From a bacterium (lineage in GTDB: Bacteria; Verrucomicrobiota; Kiritimatiellia; CAIKKV01; CAITUY01), in NCBI GenBank assembly GCA_037128595.1, contig JBAXWB010000018.1, forward strand, positions 1-64,000: a DNA stretch of 64,000 bases, written 5' to 3'. Made by a program: the position numbers and the translations under genes. Of the stretch, positions 24,401 to 32,774 are shown one piece after another; within the stretch, counting starts at the first letter, position 1, and each line of letters opens with the position of its first letter. The notes below the pieces were generated by a model. The model was not told the origin of the DNA. It saw only the letters and a list, made by a program, of their open reading frames with translations, and did no database searches.

Positions 24401-25492
24401 CTATGACGACTGCTGGGCATAGTACCGGTTAATGGTCGCTTCCTTGCCAAAAATGGCGGCGATCAAGGCGCTCCGGATCCACATTCCATTACGCATCTGG
24501 CGCCAATACACCGCCCGGGGATCTTCGTCCACATCCACGGAAATTTCCTGGCGTCGGGGAAAGGGATGCATGATGACGGCCTCCGGCTTGAGCCGGCTCA
24601 AATGAGCACGGGTAAATGAATACCGGCTGATATCAATATTCCGGCTTTCGCCGGCCGCATCCCATTCATCCTGGATGCGGGTCATATAGATGGCATCCCC
24701 CATCGGAATGGCCTTTTCAAAGTCATTCATCAGTTCAAAGCTGACGCCCGCCCGGGATAACTGACTGAGCACATCCTCACCGATCTGCAGTTCCTGAGGC
24801 GCGACAAACAGCAGTTTCACGTTCTGGTAATTGGTGAGCAGCCAGGCCAGGGAGCGTACGGTTCGTCCGCGCGCGAGGTCGCCTACAAACACCACGGTCT
24901 TGCCGTCGATGCTGCCCCGGTTCTCAAAACTGCGCTGCAAGGTGTAGATATCCAGCAAGGCCTGGGTGGGATGCTGATCTTTACCCGACCCGGCGTTGAT
25001 GATCGGAACCGGGCGTTCCGTATTGGATAACAACCAGGCCATCCGCTCGGCGAGTCCGCCCGTCTGGGACCGCATGATGATGAGGTCAAAATACGAACTG
25101 AAGGTCCGCACCGAGTCTTCCTGGGTTTCCCCCTTGAATTCACTCGAGGTGGCGGTATCGCGCACTTCGCCGATATTCATTCCGAGAATCTTGCAGGCCG
25201 CACAAAAGGAGAGAAAGGTACGACTGCTGGGCTGGCTGAAATACAACATGGCCCGCTGGTTCTGCAACTGCTGCCGCAGGAACGTCATCCCCTCCTCCTG
25301 TTTGGAGATGCGCCGGATGGCGGTGGCCAGGGCGCCCAGCTCTTCCAGCCGCTTGCGATTGAACTGTTGCGCCACCAGGACATGGTACTCCCGCCCCTGC
25401 CCCGCCAGATAGCGTCCTTTTTCATCCAGACTCATGCCGTGAAAGGCGGCCCAACTCATATCGCTCAATTGTACAGGTTCAGACATACTCAT
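24401..25492 (-). CDS. pyrB: Aspartate carbamoyltransferase catalytic chain
   Basis: Forms carbamoyl-aspartate, the committed step of pyrimidine synthesis. The carbamoyl-phosphate site SSRTFLSF, the HPTQALLDIYTL segment, and a late IMHPFPRRQEISVDVDEDPRAVYWRQM with the aspartate-loop pattern identify the family. It is about 50 residues longer than the common 310-residue chain, mainly at the N-terminus. No pyrI regulatory chain is adjacent. It starts four bases after argF in the long minus-strand run. Confidence 0.92.
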   Translation of the reverse strand: MSMSEPVQLSDMSWAAFHGMSLDEKGRYLAGQGREYHVLVAQQFNRKRLEELGALATAIRRISKQEEGMTFLRQQLQNQRAMLYFSQPSSRTFLSFCAACKILGMNIGEVRDTATSSEFKGETQEDSVRTFSSYFDLIIMRSQTGGLAERMAWLLSNTERPVPIINAGSGKDQHPTQALLDIYTLQRSFENRGSIDGKTVVFVGDLARGRTVRSLAWLLTNYQNVKLLFVAPQELQIGEDVLSQLSRAGVSFELMNDFEKAIPMGDAIYMTRIQDEWDAAGESRNIDISRYSFTRAHLSRLKPEAVIMHPFPRRQEISVDVDEDPRAVYWRQMRNGMWIRSALIAAIFGKEATINRYYAQQSS

Positions 25493-25496
25493 CCCT

Positions 25497-26504
25497 TCAT
25501 CCTAATGATGCGACCATGACCGCCTTGATTGTGTGGACCCGGTTCTCCGCTTCATCAAAAACTTTTGAGAAGGGCGCTTCAAAGACCTCATCCGTCACTT
25601 CCATGGGGCCGATGTCTTTGGTCAATTCCGTCTCATAATTGTGGAAAGCCGGCAGACAGTGCAGGAAGATTGCCTGACCGGCCTCCAGATTCCCCGTTTG
25701 GCGCATCAGCTCCATCGTGATCTGATAAGGCCTGAGCAGCTTCAGGCGTTCCTCGAATTTATCTTCCTCGCCCATGGACACCCACACATCGGAATAGACG
25801 ACATTGGCACCCCGTACGGCTTCGAGCGGACGGGTTGAAACCGTCACACTGCCTCCACGGGAAGCGGCCATCAGACCCACCTCCCGGCATAAATCCGCTG
25901 GGGGAGCCAACTCGGCGGGGGCGCAGTCGACAAAATGCATTCCCGCCTTGGCGCACCCGATCATCAAGGTATTCGCCACATTGTTACGCCCGTCACCCAC
26001 ATAGACCACTTTCAAGCCTTTGAGCCGGCCAAAATATTCCCGGATCGTCAGCAGATCGGCGAGGATCTGGGTGGGATGCCATTCATCCGTCAGCCCATTC
26101 CAGACCGGAATACCGGAATGTTTCGCCAATTGCTCCACCGTGTTCTGCTTGAAGCCCCGGAAGGCGATCCCATCAAACATGCGACCGAGCACCCGCGCCG
26201 TATCGACAATGGATTCCTTCTTGCCGAAGTGAATATCCTGGGTACCCAGGTATTCCGACTGGCCCCCCTCATCCCGGGCGGCCACCGTGAACGCACAGCG
26301 GGTACGGGTGGAATGCTTTTCAAAGATCAGGGCGATATTCTTGCGACGCAGGCTGTCGCCGCGAATCCCCATTTTTTTCTTCTGTTTGAACTCCTCCGCC
26401 AAATCGAGAAGATAGATCATCTCCTCGTCAGACAAATCATCCAGCCGCAGCAAACTCCGCCCTTTTAACGATACATTCGTTTTCATCGCATGACCCCAAT
26501 CCAC
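25497..26504 (-). CDS. argF: Ornithine carbamoyltransferase
   Basis: Makes citrulline from ornithine and carbamoyl phosphate in arginine synthesis. Motifs: KHSTRTRCAF for carbamoyl phosphate, DEWHPTQILADLLTI, and HCLPAFHN, the ornithine-specific cysteine loop, which separates it from the aspartate enzyme next door. The start may be GTG 26504, preceded by GGAAAG, or ATG 26486. Co-transcription of two enzymes sharing carbamoyl phosphate suggests common control of that pool. It lies two bases after the repeat-protein stop. Confidence 0.94.
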   Translation of the reverse strand: MDWGHAMKTNVSLKGRSLLRLDDLSDEEMIYLLDLAEEFKQKKKMGIRGDSLRRKNIALIFEKHSTRTRCAFTVAARDEGGQSEYLGTQDIHFGKKESIVDTARVLGRMFDGIAFRGFKQNTVEQLAKHSGIPVWNGLTDEWHPTQILADLLTIREYFGRLKGLKVVYVGDGRNNVANTLMIGCAKAGMHFVDCAPAELAPPADLCREVGLMAASRGGSVTVSTRPLEAVRGANVVYSDVWVSMGEEDKFEERLKLLRPYQITMELMRQTGNLEAGQAIFLHCLPAFHNYETELTKDIGPMEVTDEVFEAPFSKVFDEAENRVHTIKAVMVASLG

Positions 26505-26505
26505 C

Positions 26506-27330
26506 TCATGGTGCTTTCCACATCAATTTATGCATATCACCAAACACATTCACCTGCGGCCCATTGGAGGTCAGCACCGACACCGCCACTTCCAGGCCAT
26601 TCGTTCCATACAGATTAAATTCCGGTTTGTCTTTCAATGTGGACAGCGCCATCTGGGCGAGCCCCTCATGAGTGAAGAATCCGAAGGCGGGTTCATCTTC
26701 CGCCAGGATTCCCAGGGCATTGCGTTTCTGGCCACCCCGGTCAAAAAAGCTCAAGCTGGAACCTTTCCGGTCCGTTGTCAAGCCAACCCGGTCCCGGCCC
26801 CGGTCATCACTCAGATTAATGGCCGACGCCTCGCCATATAGCCCGATCCCGCCGCGTTTGACTTCCCGTTTATCATAAAAAAAGAGGCTGCTCCAATCCT
26901 CACGCGCAAAGAGGGCGGTCCGCTTTTTTCCCTGCGGATCGCGCATCACCAGGCCCGGGAACCCTTCCACGATGCCAAGCACCACCCGCTCATTCTGGCC
27001 CATGTCGAAAATCCCGACCGCCGGTTCGCCCTGGCGCGTCATCCCGATCCCCATCCGCTGCTGACCGGACTGATCGAAGAAAATCAAACGCGGTCCGCCC
27101 TCGGCAATGCCCAACCAGCCACGCATCTGCCCATCCGTGTCCCGGAGCACCAGATGCCCGGTATCGATCTGGCGGAACCGCCCGATCGACTTGTCATCAT
27201 CCGTGGCATCAAGCCCCATGACCACCAGCGACACGATAGCCACCACCATCAGTGAAACCGCCCATCGGAATATCCGCAATTCCCGTTCCAGACGTTTCAG
27301 ACGCTGCTCAACTGTGTGAAGTGTGTTCAT
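26506..27330 (-). CDS. Membrane-anchored beta-repeat protein of MCE set 2
   Basis: A short coiled-coil (EQRLKRLERELRIFR) and one membrane helix (AVSLMVVAIVSLVVMGL) are followed by about eight repeats of 22-25 residues with the pattern D-x-x-G-x-x-R-x-x-L/I-G then a hydrophobic F/L-x-F strand (DTDGQMRGWLGI, DQSGQQRMGIGM, DPQGKKRTALFA, DDRGRDRVGLTT, DRGGQKRNALGI, THEGLAQMALST). This implies a small beta-solenoid in the periplasm. No known function. It overlaps the TPR lipoprotein gene by four bases, so it belongs with the second MCE set and may bridge it to other envelope parts. Confidence 0.7.
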   Translation of the reverse strand: MNTLHTVEQRLKRLERELRIFRWAVSLMVVAIVSLVVMGLDATDDDKSIGRFRQIDTGHLVLRDTDGQMRGWLGIAEGGPRLIFFDQSGQQRMGIGMTRQGEPAVGIFDMGQNERVVLGIVEGFPGLVMRDPQGKKRTALFAREDWSSLFFYDKREVKRGGIGLYGEASAINLSDDRGRDRVGLTTDRKGSSLSFFDRGGQKRNALGILAEDEPAFGFFTHEGLAQMALSTLKDKPEFNLYGTNGLEVAVSVLTSNGPQVNVFGDMHKLMWKAP

Positions 27331-28241
27331 TTGAGTCCATTTAGAAAGGTTTCCGCCAATGTTCTGTTCTTTAAATTCCCGGACTGACCGGCCAATTCAA
27401 CCGCTTTTCCCGCCTCTATGCCCGCCTGTTTACGATCCCCTGACGCCTGCAAACTTTGGGCCGCGCGGATCCGGCAATCGAATGCCTCCCCCCATTTTGA
27501 CTCGAGTTCCCACGCCAGGGCAGCCGCCTGAAGGGCCTCGACCATCTCGGGATACTGTCCCGCCTGCTTCAGCCAGCTCGCGCGACTAAGTTGCAAGCCG
27601 GCCTCCGAGCCAGGCATCAGCCGGGCCTGCACGAGCCTCGCCCCCAGATGATCCAGACGGGCCCGGAGCGTCGCCGCCGTATCCCGGCTGACCTGTTTCA
27701 GGGCCGACTGATAACACTCCCTGGCCGTCTGGAATTGTCCAGTCAGGAACCAAGCCTCGCCCTGCAAAAGCCAGGACTGGACCTGCCCCTCCCGGTCAGC
27801 GCCGGCCGCCAACGCCTGCCGGGCCAACTGTTCACTCTCCGGGCCCGCCCCGGCGAGGCGTGCCGCTTCAGATTCCGCCAACAGGATACGAACCGCCATC
27901 AGGCCGCGCTCGTTGGCCAACAGACGGGCCTGAGTCAGCAGATTACGCGCCTCTCCCAGCTGCCCCTCAATCATCCTGCACAGCGCCAGATTATAGGCAT
28001 TCCGGGCGATTTCCTCGCGGTCATCCACCCGCCTCGCCCGCGCCAGGGCCTTGACATACAAGGCATCCGCCCGCGCCACCTCGCCCCGCTGAAAGGCGGC
28101 CTGCGCCGCCTCGGCCTGGGTTTTGATTTCCGGATCATAGCGGTGGGGGGGTGGTGTCGTGCAACCGCAAGTCATTAAGGCTGCAGCGGCACAGACCGCC
28201 AGGGAAAGGCCCAACCCGGGGATCCATAAGGGCCGCATCAC
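27327..28241 (-). CDS. TPR-type lipoprotein of MCE set 2
   Basis: The N-terminal signal peptide ends in a Cys pair (MTCGC, residues 25-27) with a lipobox-like context, so it is probably a lipoprotein. The rest is helical, with TPR-like units (AEAAQAAFQRGEVARADALYVKAL, NAYNLALCRMIEGQLGEARNLL, WLLQGEAWFLTGQFQTARECYQSAL). MCE loci often include an accessory lipoprotein (MlaA- or PqiC/LetA-associated types), but this TPR form does not match those by eye. It overlaps the MlaD-like gene upstream and the repeat protein downstream by four bases each. Confidence 0.75.
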   Translation of the reverse strand: MMRPLWIPGLGLSLAVCAAAALMTCGCTTPPPHRYDPEIKTQAEAAQAAFQRGEVARADALYVKALARARRVDDREEIARNAYNLALCRMIEGQLGEARNLLTQARLLANERGLMAVRILLAESEAARLAGAGPESEQLARQALAAGADREGQVQSWLLQGEAWFLTGQFQTARECYQSALKQVSRDTAATLRARLDHLGARLVQARLMPGSEAGLQLSRASWLKQAGQYPEMVEALQAAALAWELESKWGEAFDCRIRAAQSLQASGDRKQAGIEAGKAVELAGQSGNLKNRTLAETFLNGLK

Positions 28242-29212
28242 GGGGCCCTCCCTTCTCCGCCTGCCACGGGGAACGGGGCCTGCATCGGAGTCGCTCCGGT
28301 CTCCTTGATATAACTGCGCACCAACCAGTGTTTCTGAACCCCTTCCACCAGCACCTGTGTTTCGCGCAGCATCGATTCGGCCTGCAGGAGGACGGCCTGG
28401 ACATTCGCCACCTGGCCGGTCAGACCGCCCGTCACGCCATGGACATCCTGAACGACCCCGGCGGCATTTCCAGAGATCCGGGGGAATTCACTGGCCGACT
28501 CCTTAAGCGATACCGCCACCGCCTGAACATTGGTCATCACGCCGTCCATTTTGGCAGCCATGAGCGGGAGTTGAGCCGCCGTCTGGCGGATATCCCGGAC
28601 GATGCCGTCCACCTGTTTGGCCCACTCCGGATCACCAATCAGTTTACCCGCCGTTCCCTCCCTCTGCTCAATTTGATGCGTCACCGAGCTGACATTGGAC
28701 AGAATCATGCTGAACTCATCCAGCATGGGCACCGCCGCGCGGCGGAAATCATCGACCATTTTTTTCGCCGCCTCGATCAATTCCACATCCTGTTCGCATT
28801 GGATATAATCTCCTGACGTCACGAAGGGTTGCGCCCTGCTACCGAGGGTAATATCCACAAACGCATCGCCTGCCACCTCGAATTTTTTGCGTACTTTAGC
28901 GATGGAGTTCACGCGGACAAACTTGCTGAACTTGCCCTGCAGGATCAGGGCGGTTTCCATACCGCCATTCCCGGAGGGCAGGATTTCACCCACCCGGCCG
29001 GCCAACGTGCTCAAAATCCGGACTTCCGCCCCCTCCTGAAGCCCATAGGTTCCCTTGTCGGCATCAAATCTGACTTTCAGGATCAATTTTTTCTGAAACC
29101 AGCCCTGGGCGTGGCCGGCGGTATAGATGCCCACAACCAGCAGAAATAACCCGAGCAAAACAAAGCCGCCGGCAATCTCATTCGCATAACGGAATCTGAA
29201 CGCTTGACTCAT
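28238..29212 (-). CDS. MlaD-like MCE-domain protein of set 2
   Basis: One N-terminal membrane helix (IAGGFVLLGLFLLVVGIYTAG), one MCE domain (GLQEGAEVRILSTLAGRVGEI, KVRKKFEVAGDAFVDITLG) and a long helical region carrying a single degenerate EGTAGKLIGDPEW unit, compared with four in the set 1 protein. Predicted periplasmic lipid carrier anchored in the inner membrane. It is overlapped by its neighbours on both sides (four bases each). Confidence 0.86.
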   Translation of the reverse strand: MSQAFRFRYANEIAGGFVLLGLFLLVVGIYTAGHAQGWFQKKLILKVRFDADKGTYGLQEGAEVRILSTLAGRVGEILPSGNGGMETALILQGKFSKFVRVNSIAKVRKKFEVAGDAFVDITLGSRAQPFVTSGDYIQCEQDVELIEAAKKMVDDFRRAAVPMLDEFSMILSNVSSVTHQIEQREGTAGKLIGDPEWAKQVDGIVRDIRQTAAQLPLMAAKMDGVMTNVQAVAVSLKESASEFPRISGNAAGVVQDVHGVTGGLTGQVANVQAVLLQAESMLRETQVLVEGVQKHWLVRSYIKETGATPMQAPFPVAGGEGRAP

Positions 29213-29922
29213 GTGTCAGCCCCCTTCTTGAATTTTACAGCCATCATTTTATCTCCCTCCATGCGGAAATGCCGGGCACCCGCGAGTTCCGGGCATTCCA
29301 TCACACGAAGTTCATCGCAAATCCATAACACGGCCACGCCCCGTTTGGCGGCTTCGCCCACGGCCGCAAGCAGCAGGGGGGCATCCGCTTTCGGGGCCCC
29401 TGCCAGCGGGCGCTCCAGGATAATCAGGTCGGGGGTTCCCACAAACGCACGCACCCATTCCAATTTACGCAGGATCATGGGATGGATACGGGTGGGCCTC
29501 GCCTCAGGCACCCCATCCAGCCCGAACCGTCGCGCCAGCCCGCACACCTCCTGCTTGATCTCCGCGATCGGGCGCTGGGTATGATGACATTCCGCCAGAG
29601 TTAGATTCTCCATCATATCCAAATTCGCTACCCACCCGTAATGTTCAAATACCCGGCGGATCCGCCCGCGCATCAGGGACTGTGTGCCGGGGCCCGCCGC
29701 TTCCCAATCCTCCCCGTTAAAATATACGGTTCCGGCGTCGGGCGTCAGCAAGCCCTGAGCCAGCGGCGCCAAGGGGAGGGATTCGCGCCCCTCTTCCACC
29801 ATGATCACGGCCATCTCACCGCGGCCCAGTGAAAACGTCACCTTGCTGATCCCGGTCGCCTGTAAGGCCCCGGAGCGAATCGTCACCTCCCTGAACTCTA
29901 GAATGGCTGTCAGTTCCTGCAT
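29209..29922 (-). CDS. MlaF-like ABC pseudo-ATPase of MCE set 2
   Basis: Length, position and the remaining fold (TFSLGRGEMAVIM, PDAGTVYFNGEDW, PDLIILERPLAG) make it the ATPase of a second Mla-type set, but every catalytic motif is gone. Compared with the intact copy at 21390-22151: Walker A GPSGTGKS has become VEEGRESL (no Lys; Ser 48 sits at its place), SGGM has become HPMI, Walker B YDEP has become LERP (Asp to Glu, catalytic Glu to Arg), and the switch His is Cys (LWICDE). The frame is clean, 237 residues long, and overlaps the MlaD-like gene, so it is a maintained protein and not a pseudogene. It probably cannot hydrolyse ATP by itself. Confidence 0.82.
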   Translation of the reverse strand: MQELTAILEFREVTIRSGALQATGISKVTFSLGRGEMAVIMVEEGRESLPLAPLAQGLLTPDAGTVYFNGEDWEAAGPGTQSLMRGRIRRVFEHYGWVANLDMMENLTLAECHHTQRPIAEIKQEVCGLARRFGLDGVPEARPTRIHPMILRKLEWVRAFVGTPDLIILERPLAGAPKADAPLLLAAVGEAAKRGVAVLWICDELRVMECPELAGARHFRMEGDKMMAVKFKKGADT

Positions 29923-29929
29923 GATTGGC

Positions 29930-30718
29930 TCACAAATACGTTAGAATCGAGATCACCACTGAGATAATTAAAACGGCCATGGTCGACCGCGTCACCGTGC
30001 GCGTCACCGCCTGGGGAATATCCGTGGCCACCCCTTCGACCGAAAGACCCTCCGTAGCGGCAATCACCCCGGTCACCAACCCCGGCAGTAAGGTCTTGGC
30101 CAAAACGTTATAGAAATCTCCCGGGGCGACCCCCCTCATCACACTCCGGGCAAAGATGGCGGGATCCGTGGGGCCGGTTTGAAGAAATGCCCCGGAGAGA
30201 TACCCGCTGACGAAGGAAAAGAGGATAAACAGCATCGCCAGCCCGAACACACAAAGGGCCATGGATATGGCACGCGGCATCACCAGGAAGGCCAGGGGAT
30301 CCAGCCCCTGAGCATCCAGGACATCCACTTCCCGTCGCACCTTCATTCCCGCCAGCTCGGCGGCCATCGCCGTGGCACTCCGCCCAATGACAATGAAGTT
30401 GACCAGCAGGGGGCCGACCTCGCGCACAATCACCGTAACCAGCAGGGGTCCAAGGAGTTCCGACTGACCCAGTCGCCCCATCCAGACCTGAGCCTGAACC
30501 ACCACCGAAATCCCCGTGAGCATCGCCACCACCGCGATAAAGCCGATCGCATCATAGCCGGTGAAGATGATCTGGCGGGACAGCACGATACGCGTCGGTC
30601 TGGTCCAGGAGGATGGCTGAACAGCCAAGCTGACCACAGCGGAACTGATCGATAGCAACCGGCAAATCCGGCTGTAGAGATCGATGGCACCCTTTCCGAT
30701 TGAAGCGAATCCAAACAT
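29930..30718 (-). CDS. MlaE-like permease of MCE set 2
   Basis: An N-terminal amphipathic helix and hydrophobic helices with the MlaE landmarks: YDAIGFIAVVAMLTGISVVVQAQ, EVGPLLVNFIVIGRSATAMAAELAGMKVRREVDVLDAQGLDPLAFLVMPRAISMALC, and the C-terminal LLPGLVTGVIAATEGLSVEG. The EGLSVEGVATDIPQAVTRTVTRSTM end is the conserved coupling part. First gene of the 14-gene minus-strand run; the promoter should lie in 30719-30878, shared divergently with the response regulator. Confidence 0.9.
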   Translation of the reverse strand: MFGFASIGKGAIDLYSRICRLLSISSAVVSLAVQPSSWTRPTRIVLSRQIIFTGYDAIGFIAVVAMLTGISVVVQAQVWMGRLGQSELLGPLLVTVIVREVGPLLVNFIVIGRSATAMAAELAGMKVRREVDVLDAQGLDPLAFLVMPRAISMALCVFGLAMLFILFSFVSGYLSGAFLQTGPTDPAIFARSVMRGVAPGDFYNVLAKTLLPGLVTGVIAATEGLSVEGVATDIPQAVTRTVTRSTMAVLIISVVISILTYL

Positions 30719-30878
30719 GACATGAAGCTAACGGCGATGTTTTCCTGCTTCAAGCCTAATCTACAGAGGGAAACAGGTGTCGGAAGTCAGGATTTCTCCT
30801 TCCCTCAGGCCCCCGTTCATTCTAGTATGCGGGTTTTTACGACGGGAAGCCTGCGGGCGGATATGAAGGATTAGCACC

Positions 30879-31523
30879 ATGGCGATACGAATCATTCTTG
30901 CGGACGATCATAAAATTGTTAGGGAAAGTTTCCGGGCCTTGCTCGAAAAGAATCCCGCGTTCGTGGTCATCGCCGATGTCGCCGATGGCGAAGCGGCGGT
31001 CAAGGCCACCCTTGAGCTCAATCCCGACATTGTGGTGATGGATATGACGATGCCCCTCATGAGCGGGGCGGAAGCCACCCGCCAAATTCTGGCACACCGT
31101 CCCGCCACCCGGATCATCGCCTTGTCCATGCACACCCACCATCGGGCCATCTCCGCGATGTTGCAGGCAGGCGCCACCGCCTTCATCCCGAAAACCTGTA
31201 AAGCGGCAGAGCTCAGCAGGGCGATTCACGCCGTGGCTCAAGGAGAAACCTATAGTGCACCCGGCCTGAAGATGCCCTCCCAGGACGTCTCCCAGCCCAT
31301 TTCCCCCGCCGGGGATGTCCCACTCACCGCATTAAGCCAGCGTGAAAACCAGATCCTGGCCCTCATCGCCGATGGATACGAAACGCAGGCCATCGCGGAA
31401 AAACTGGGGATTTCAGGAAAAACCGTTGCCACGCATCGTAATCATCTTATGCATAAACTCTCCATTGACACAGTTGCTGGACTCACTAAATACGCCATCA
31501 GGGAAGGGATCTCCTCCATATGA
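30879..31523 (+). CDS. NarL/FixJ-type response regulator
   Basis: The receiver domain has paired Asp at ILADDHKI, the phospho-acceptor Asp in IVVMDMTMPLMSG, and the conserved Thr/Lys positions (IALSMHTHH, FIPKTCKA). A LuxR helix-turn-helix follows (LSQRENQILALIADGYETQAIAEKLGISGKTVATHRNHLMHKL). AAGGA lies eight bases before the ATG. No histidine kinase is adjacent. The stop overlaps the next gene, a GHMP kinase, by four bases, so the regulator is co-expressed with a metabolic kinase. Confidence 0.93.
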   Translation: MAIRIILADDHKIVRESFRALLEKNPAFVVIADVADGEAAVKATLELNPDIVVMDMTMPLMSGAEATRQILAHRPATRIIALSMHTHHRAISAMLQAGATAFIPKTCKAAELSRAIHAVAQGETYSAPGLKMPSQDVSQPISPAGDVPLTALSQRENQILALIADGYETQAIAEKLGISGKTVATHRNHLMHKLSIDTVAGLTKYAIREGISSI

Positions 31524-32761
31524 AACCGGAAAAAACGGACTTACGCATCAGCGCAGAATTACTTCGCCTCGCCCAACAACAGGGACTCGATGTCAAAGGC
31601 GGCAAAATCCGGCGCACCTCCTCCCGCTTCTGCCTGGGCGTGGAGCATGGCGATTACAATGGCACCGAACTGTTCGGGGTGGGCACCGATCGCTTCATCT
31701 GGATGGCCTACAAGCCCAATGGCACGGATCAGATCCGGCTCTACAGCCAGAATTTCCCGAACGATGGCATTCTTGAGTTCACCGCCGCTGAGCTTCCCCC
31801 GCCCCGCCATCCCTCGGTCGCCGACTCCTGGGCCCGCTTCCCCTTTGGCTGCGCCCATGTCCTGCGCAAGGCAGGCTTCAAGCTTGAGACCGGATTTGAT
31901 GCCGTGCTCATCGGGAACATTCCCGGCGGCGGCATGTCCCGTTCCGCCTCCCTGACCCTGAATCTGCTGCTCACCCTGCTGGAAGTCAACAAGCTCAAGT
32001 TGGGCCGGGACAAAATGCAGATCATTGACCTTGCCCAGGCGGTGGAGACCGAATACATCGGTTCCCCCTGCGGCCAACTTGATCAAATTATGATTTATTT
32101 CGCGAAGGCGGGAATGGGAACCCACTACGATCCCAAAACCCGGGCCATCCGCTATATCCCCCTGGGCGCCAACGCCCCCGATTTCCGGATTGTCAGCCTG
32201 GACACCGCAACCGTCCGTCCGGGTCTTGAAAAATCAACCTATAAACTCCGGCGCAAGGAATGCGATGAATTCGCGGCCCTGGCGGGCCGTAAGTTCGGCT
32301 TTAAAATGCTGGCGGATGTCCGCGACGAGGCGTTATACCAGAAAATCCTGGTGGCCTTTGGCAAGAGCCACCCGGCGCACTGTGCCCGCCTCACCTATAT
32401 CTACCAGGCCCAACAGCGGTTTTACAAGATGCTCAAGGCCTGGCGGTCGGGAGACATCACCACGGTAGGCGCCATTTTCAGAGAGGACGGTCTCGGGTTG
32501 CGCGATCAGTATAAAATTTCCGGCCCGGAACTGGAAACCATGTGCGATATCGCCCGAACGGTTCCCGGGGTCTACGGGGAACGCATGCTGGGCGGTGGCG
32601 ACAAGGGGGCGGCCGGGGCCATCGTGGCCGCAGGCAGCCTCAAGGCCCTCCACAAGGCGGTGGATACGGCCTATCCCCGCAGCGTCCCCTCCCTGGCGAA
32701 GAAATATGCGGTCCACGCCCTGACGGTCGTAGACGGGGTTACCGTTTTCGACTCCATTTAA
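31520..32761 (+). CDS. Divergent galactokinase-like GHMP kinase
   Basis: ATP-dependent small-molecule kinase of the GHMP fold. Visible motifs: RTSSRFCLGVEHGDYNG (the galactokinase substrate signature, with EH and DYNG), GNIPGGGMSRSASL (phosphate loop, normally PxGxGLSSS), GSPCGQLDQIMI carrying the catalytic Asp, and GERMLGGGDKGAAGAIV near the end. The substitutions in the phosphate loop (GGGMSRS) set it apart from true galactokinases, so the sugar may differ. It is coupled to the response regulator upstream, and the RlmI-like methyltransferase starts 14 bases after it. Confidence 0.82.
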   Translation: MKPEKTDLRISAELLRLAQQQGLDVKGGKIRRTSSRFCLGVEHGDYNGTELFGVGTDRFIWMAYKPNGTDQIRLYSQNFPNDGILEFTAAELPPPRHPSVADSWARFPFGCAHVLRKAGFKLETGFDAVLIGNIPGGGMSRSASLTLNLLLTLLEVNKLKLGRDKMQIIDLAQAVETEYIGSPCGQLDQIMIYFAKAGMGTHYDPKTRAIRYIPLGANAPDFRIVSLDTATVRPGLEKSTYKLRRKECDEFAALAGRKFGFKMLADVRDEALYQKILVAFGKSHPAHCARLTYIYQAQQRFYKMLKAWRSGDITTVGAIFREDGLGLRDQYKISGPELETMCDIARTVPGVYGERMLGGGDKGAAGAIVAAGSLKALHKAVDTAYPRSVPSLAKKYAVHALTVVDGVTVFDSI

Positions 32762-32774
32762 GGATCCTCTGTTT

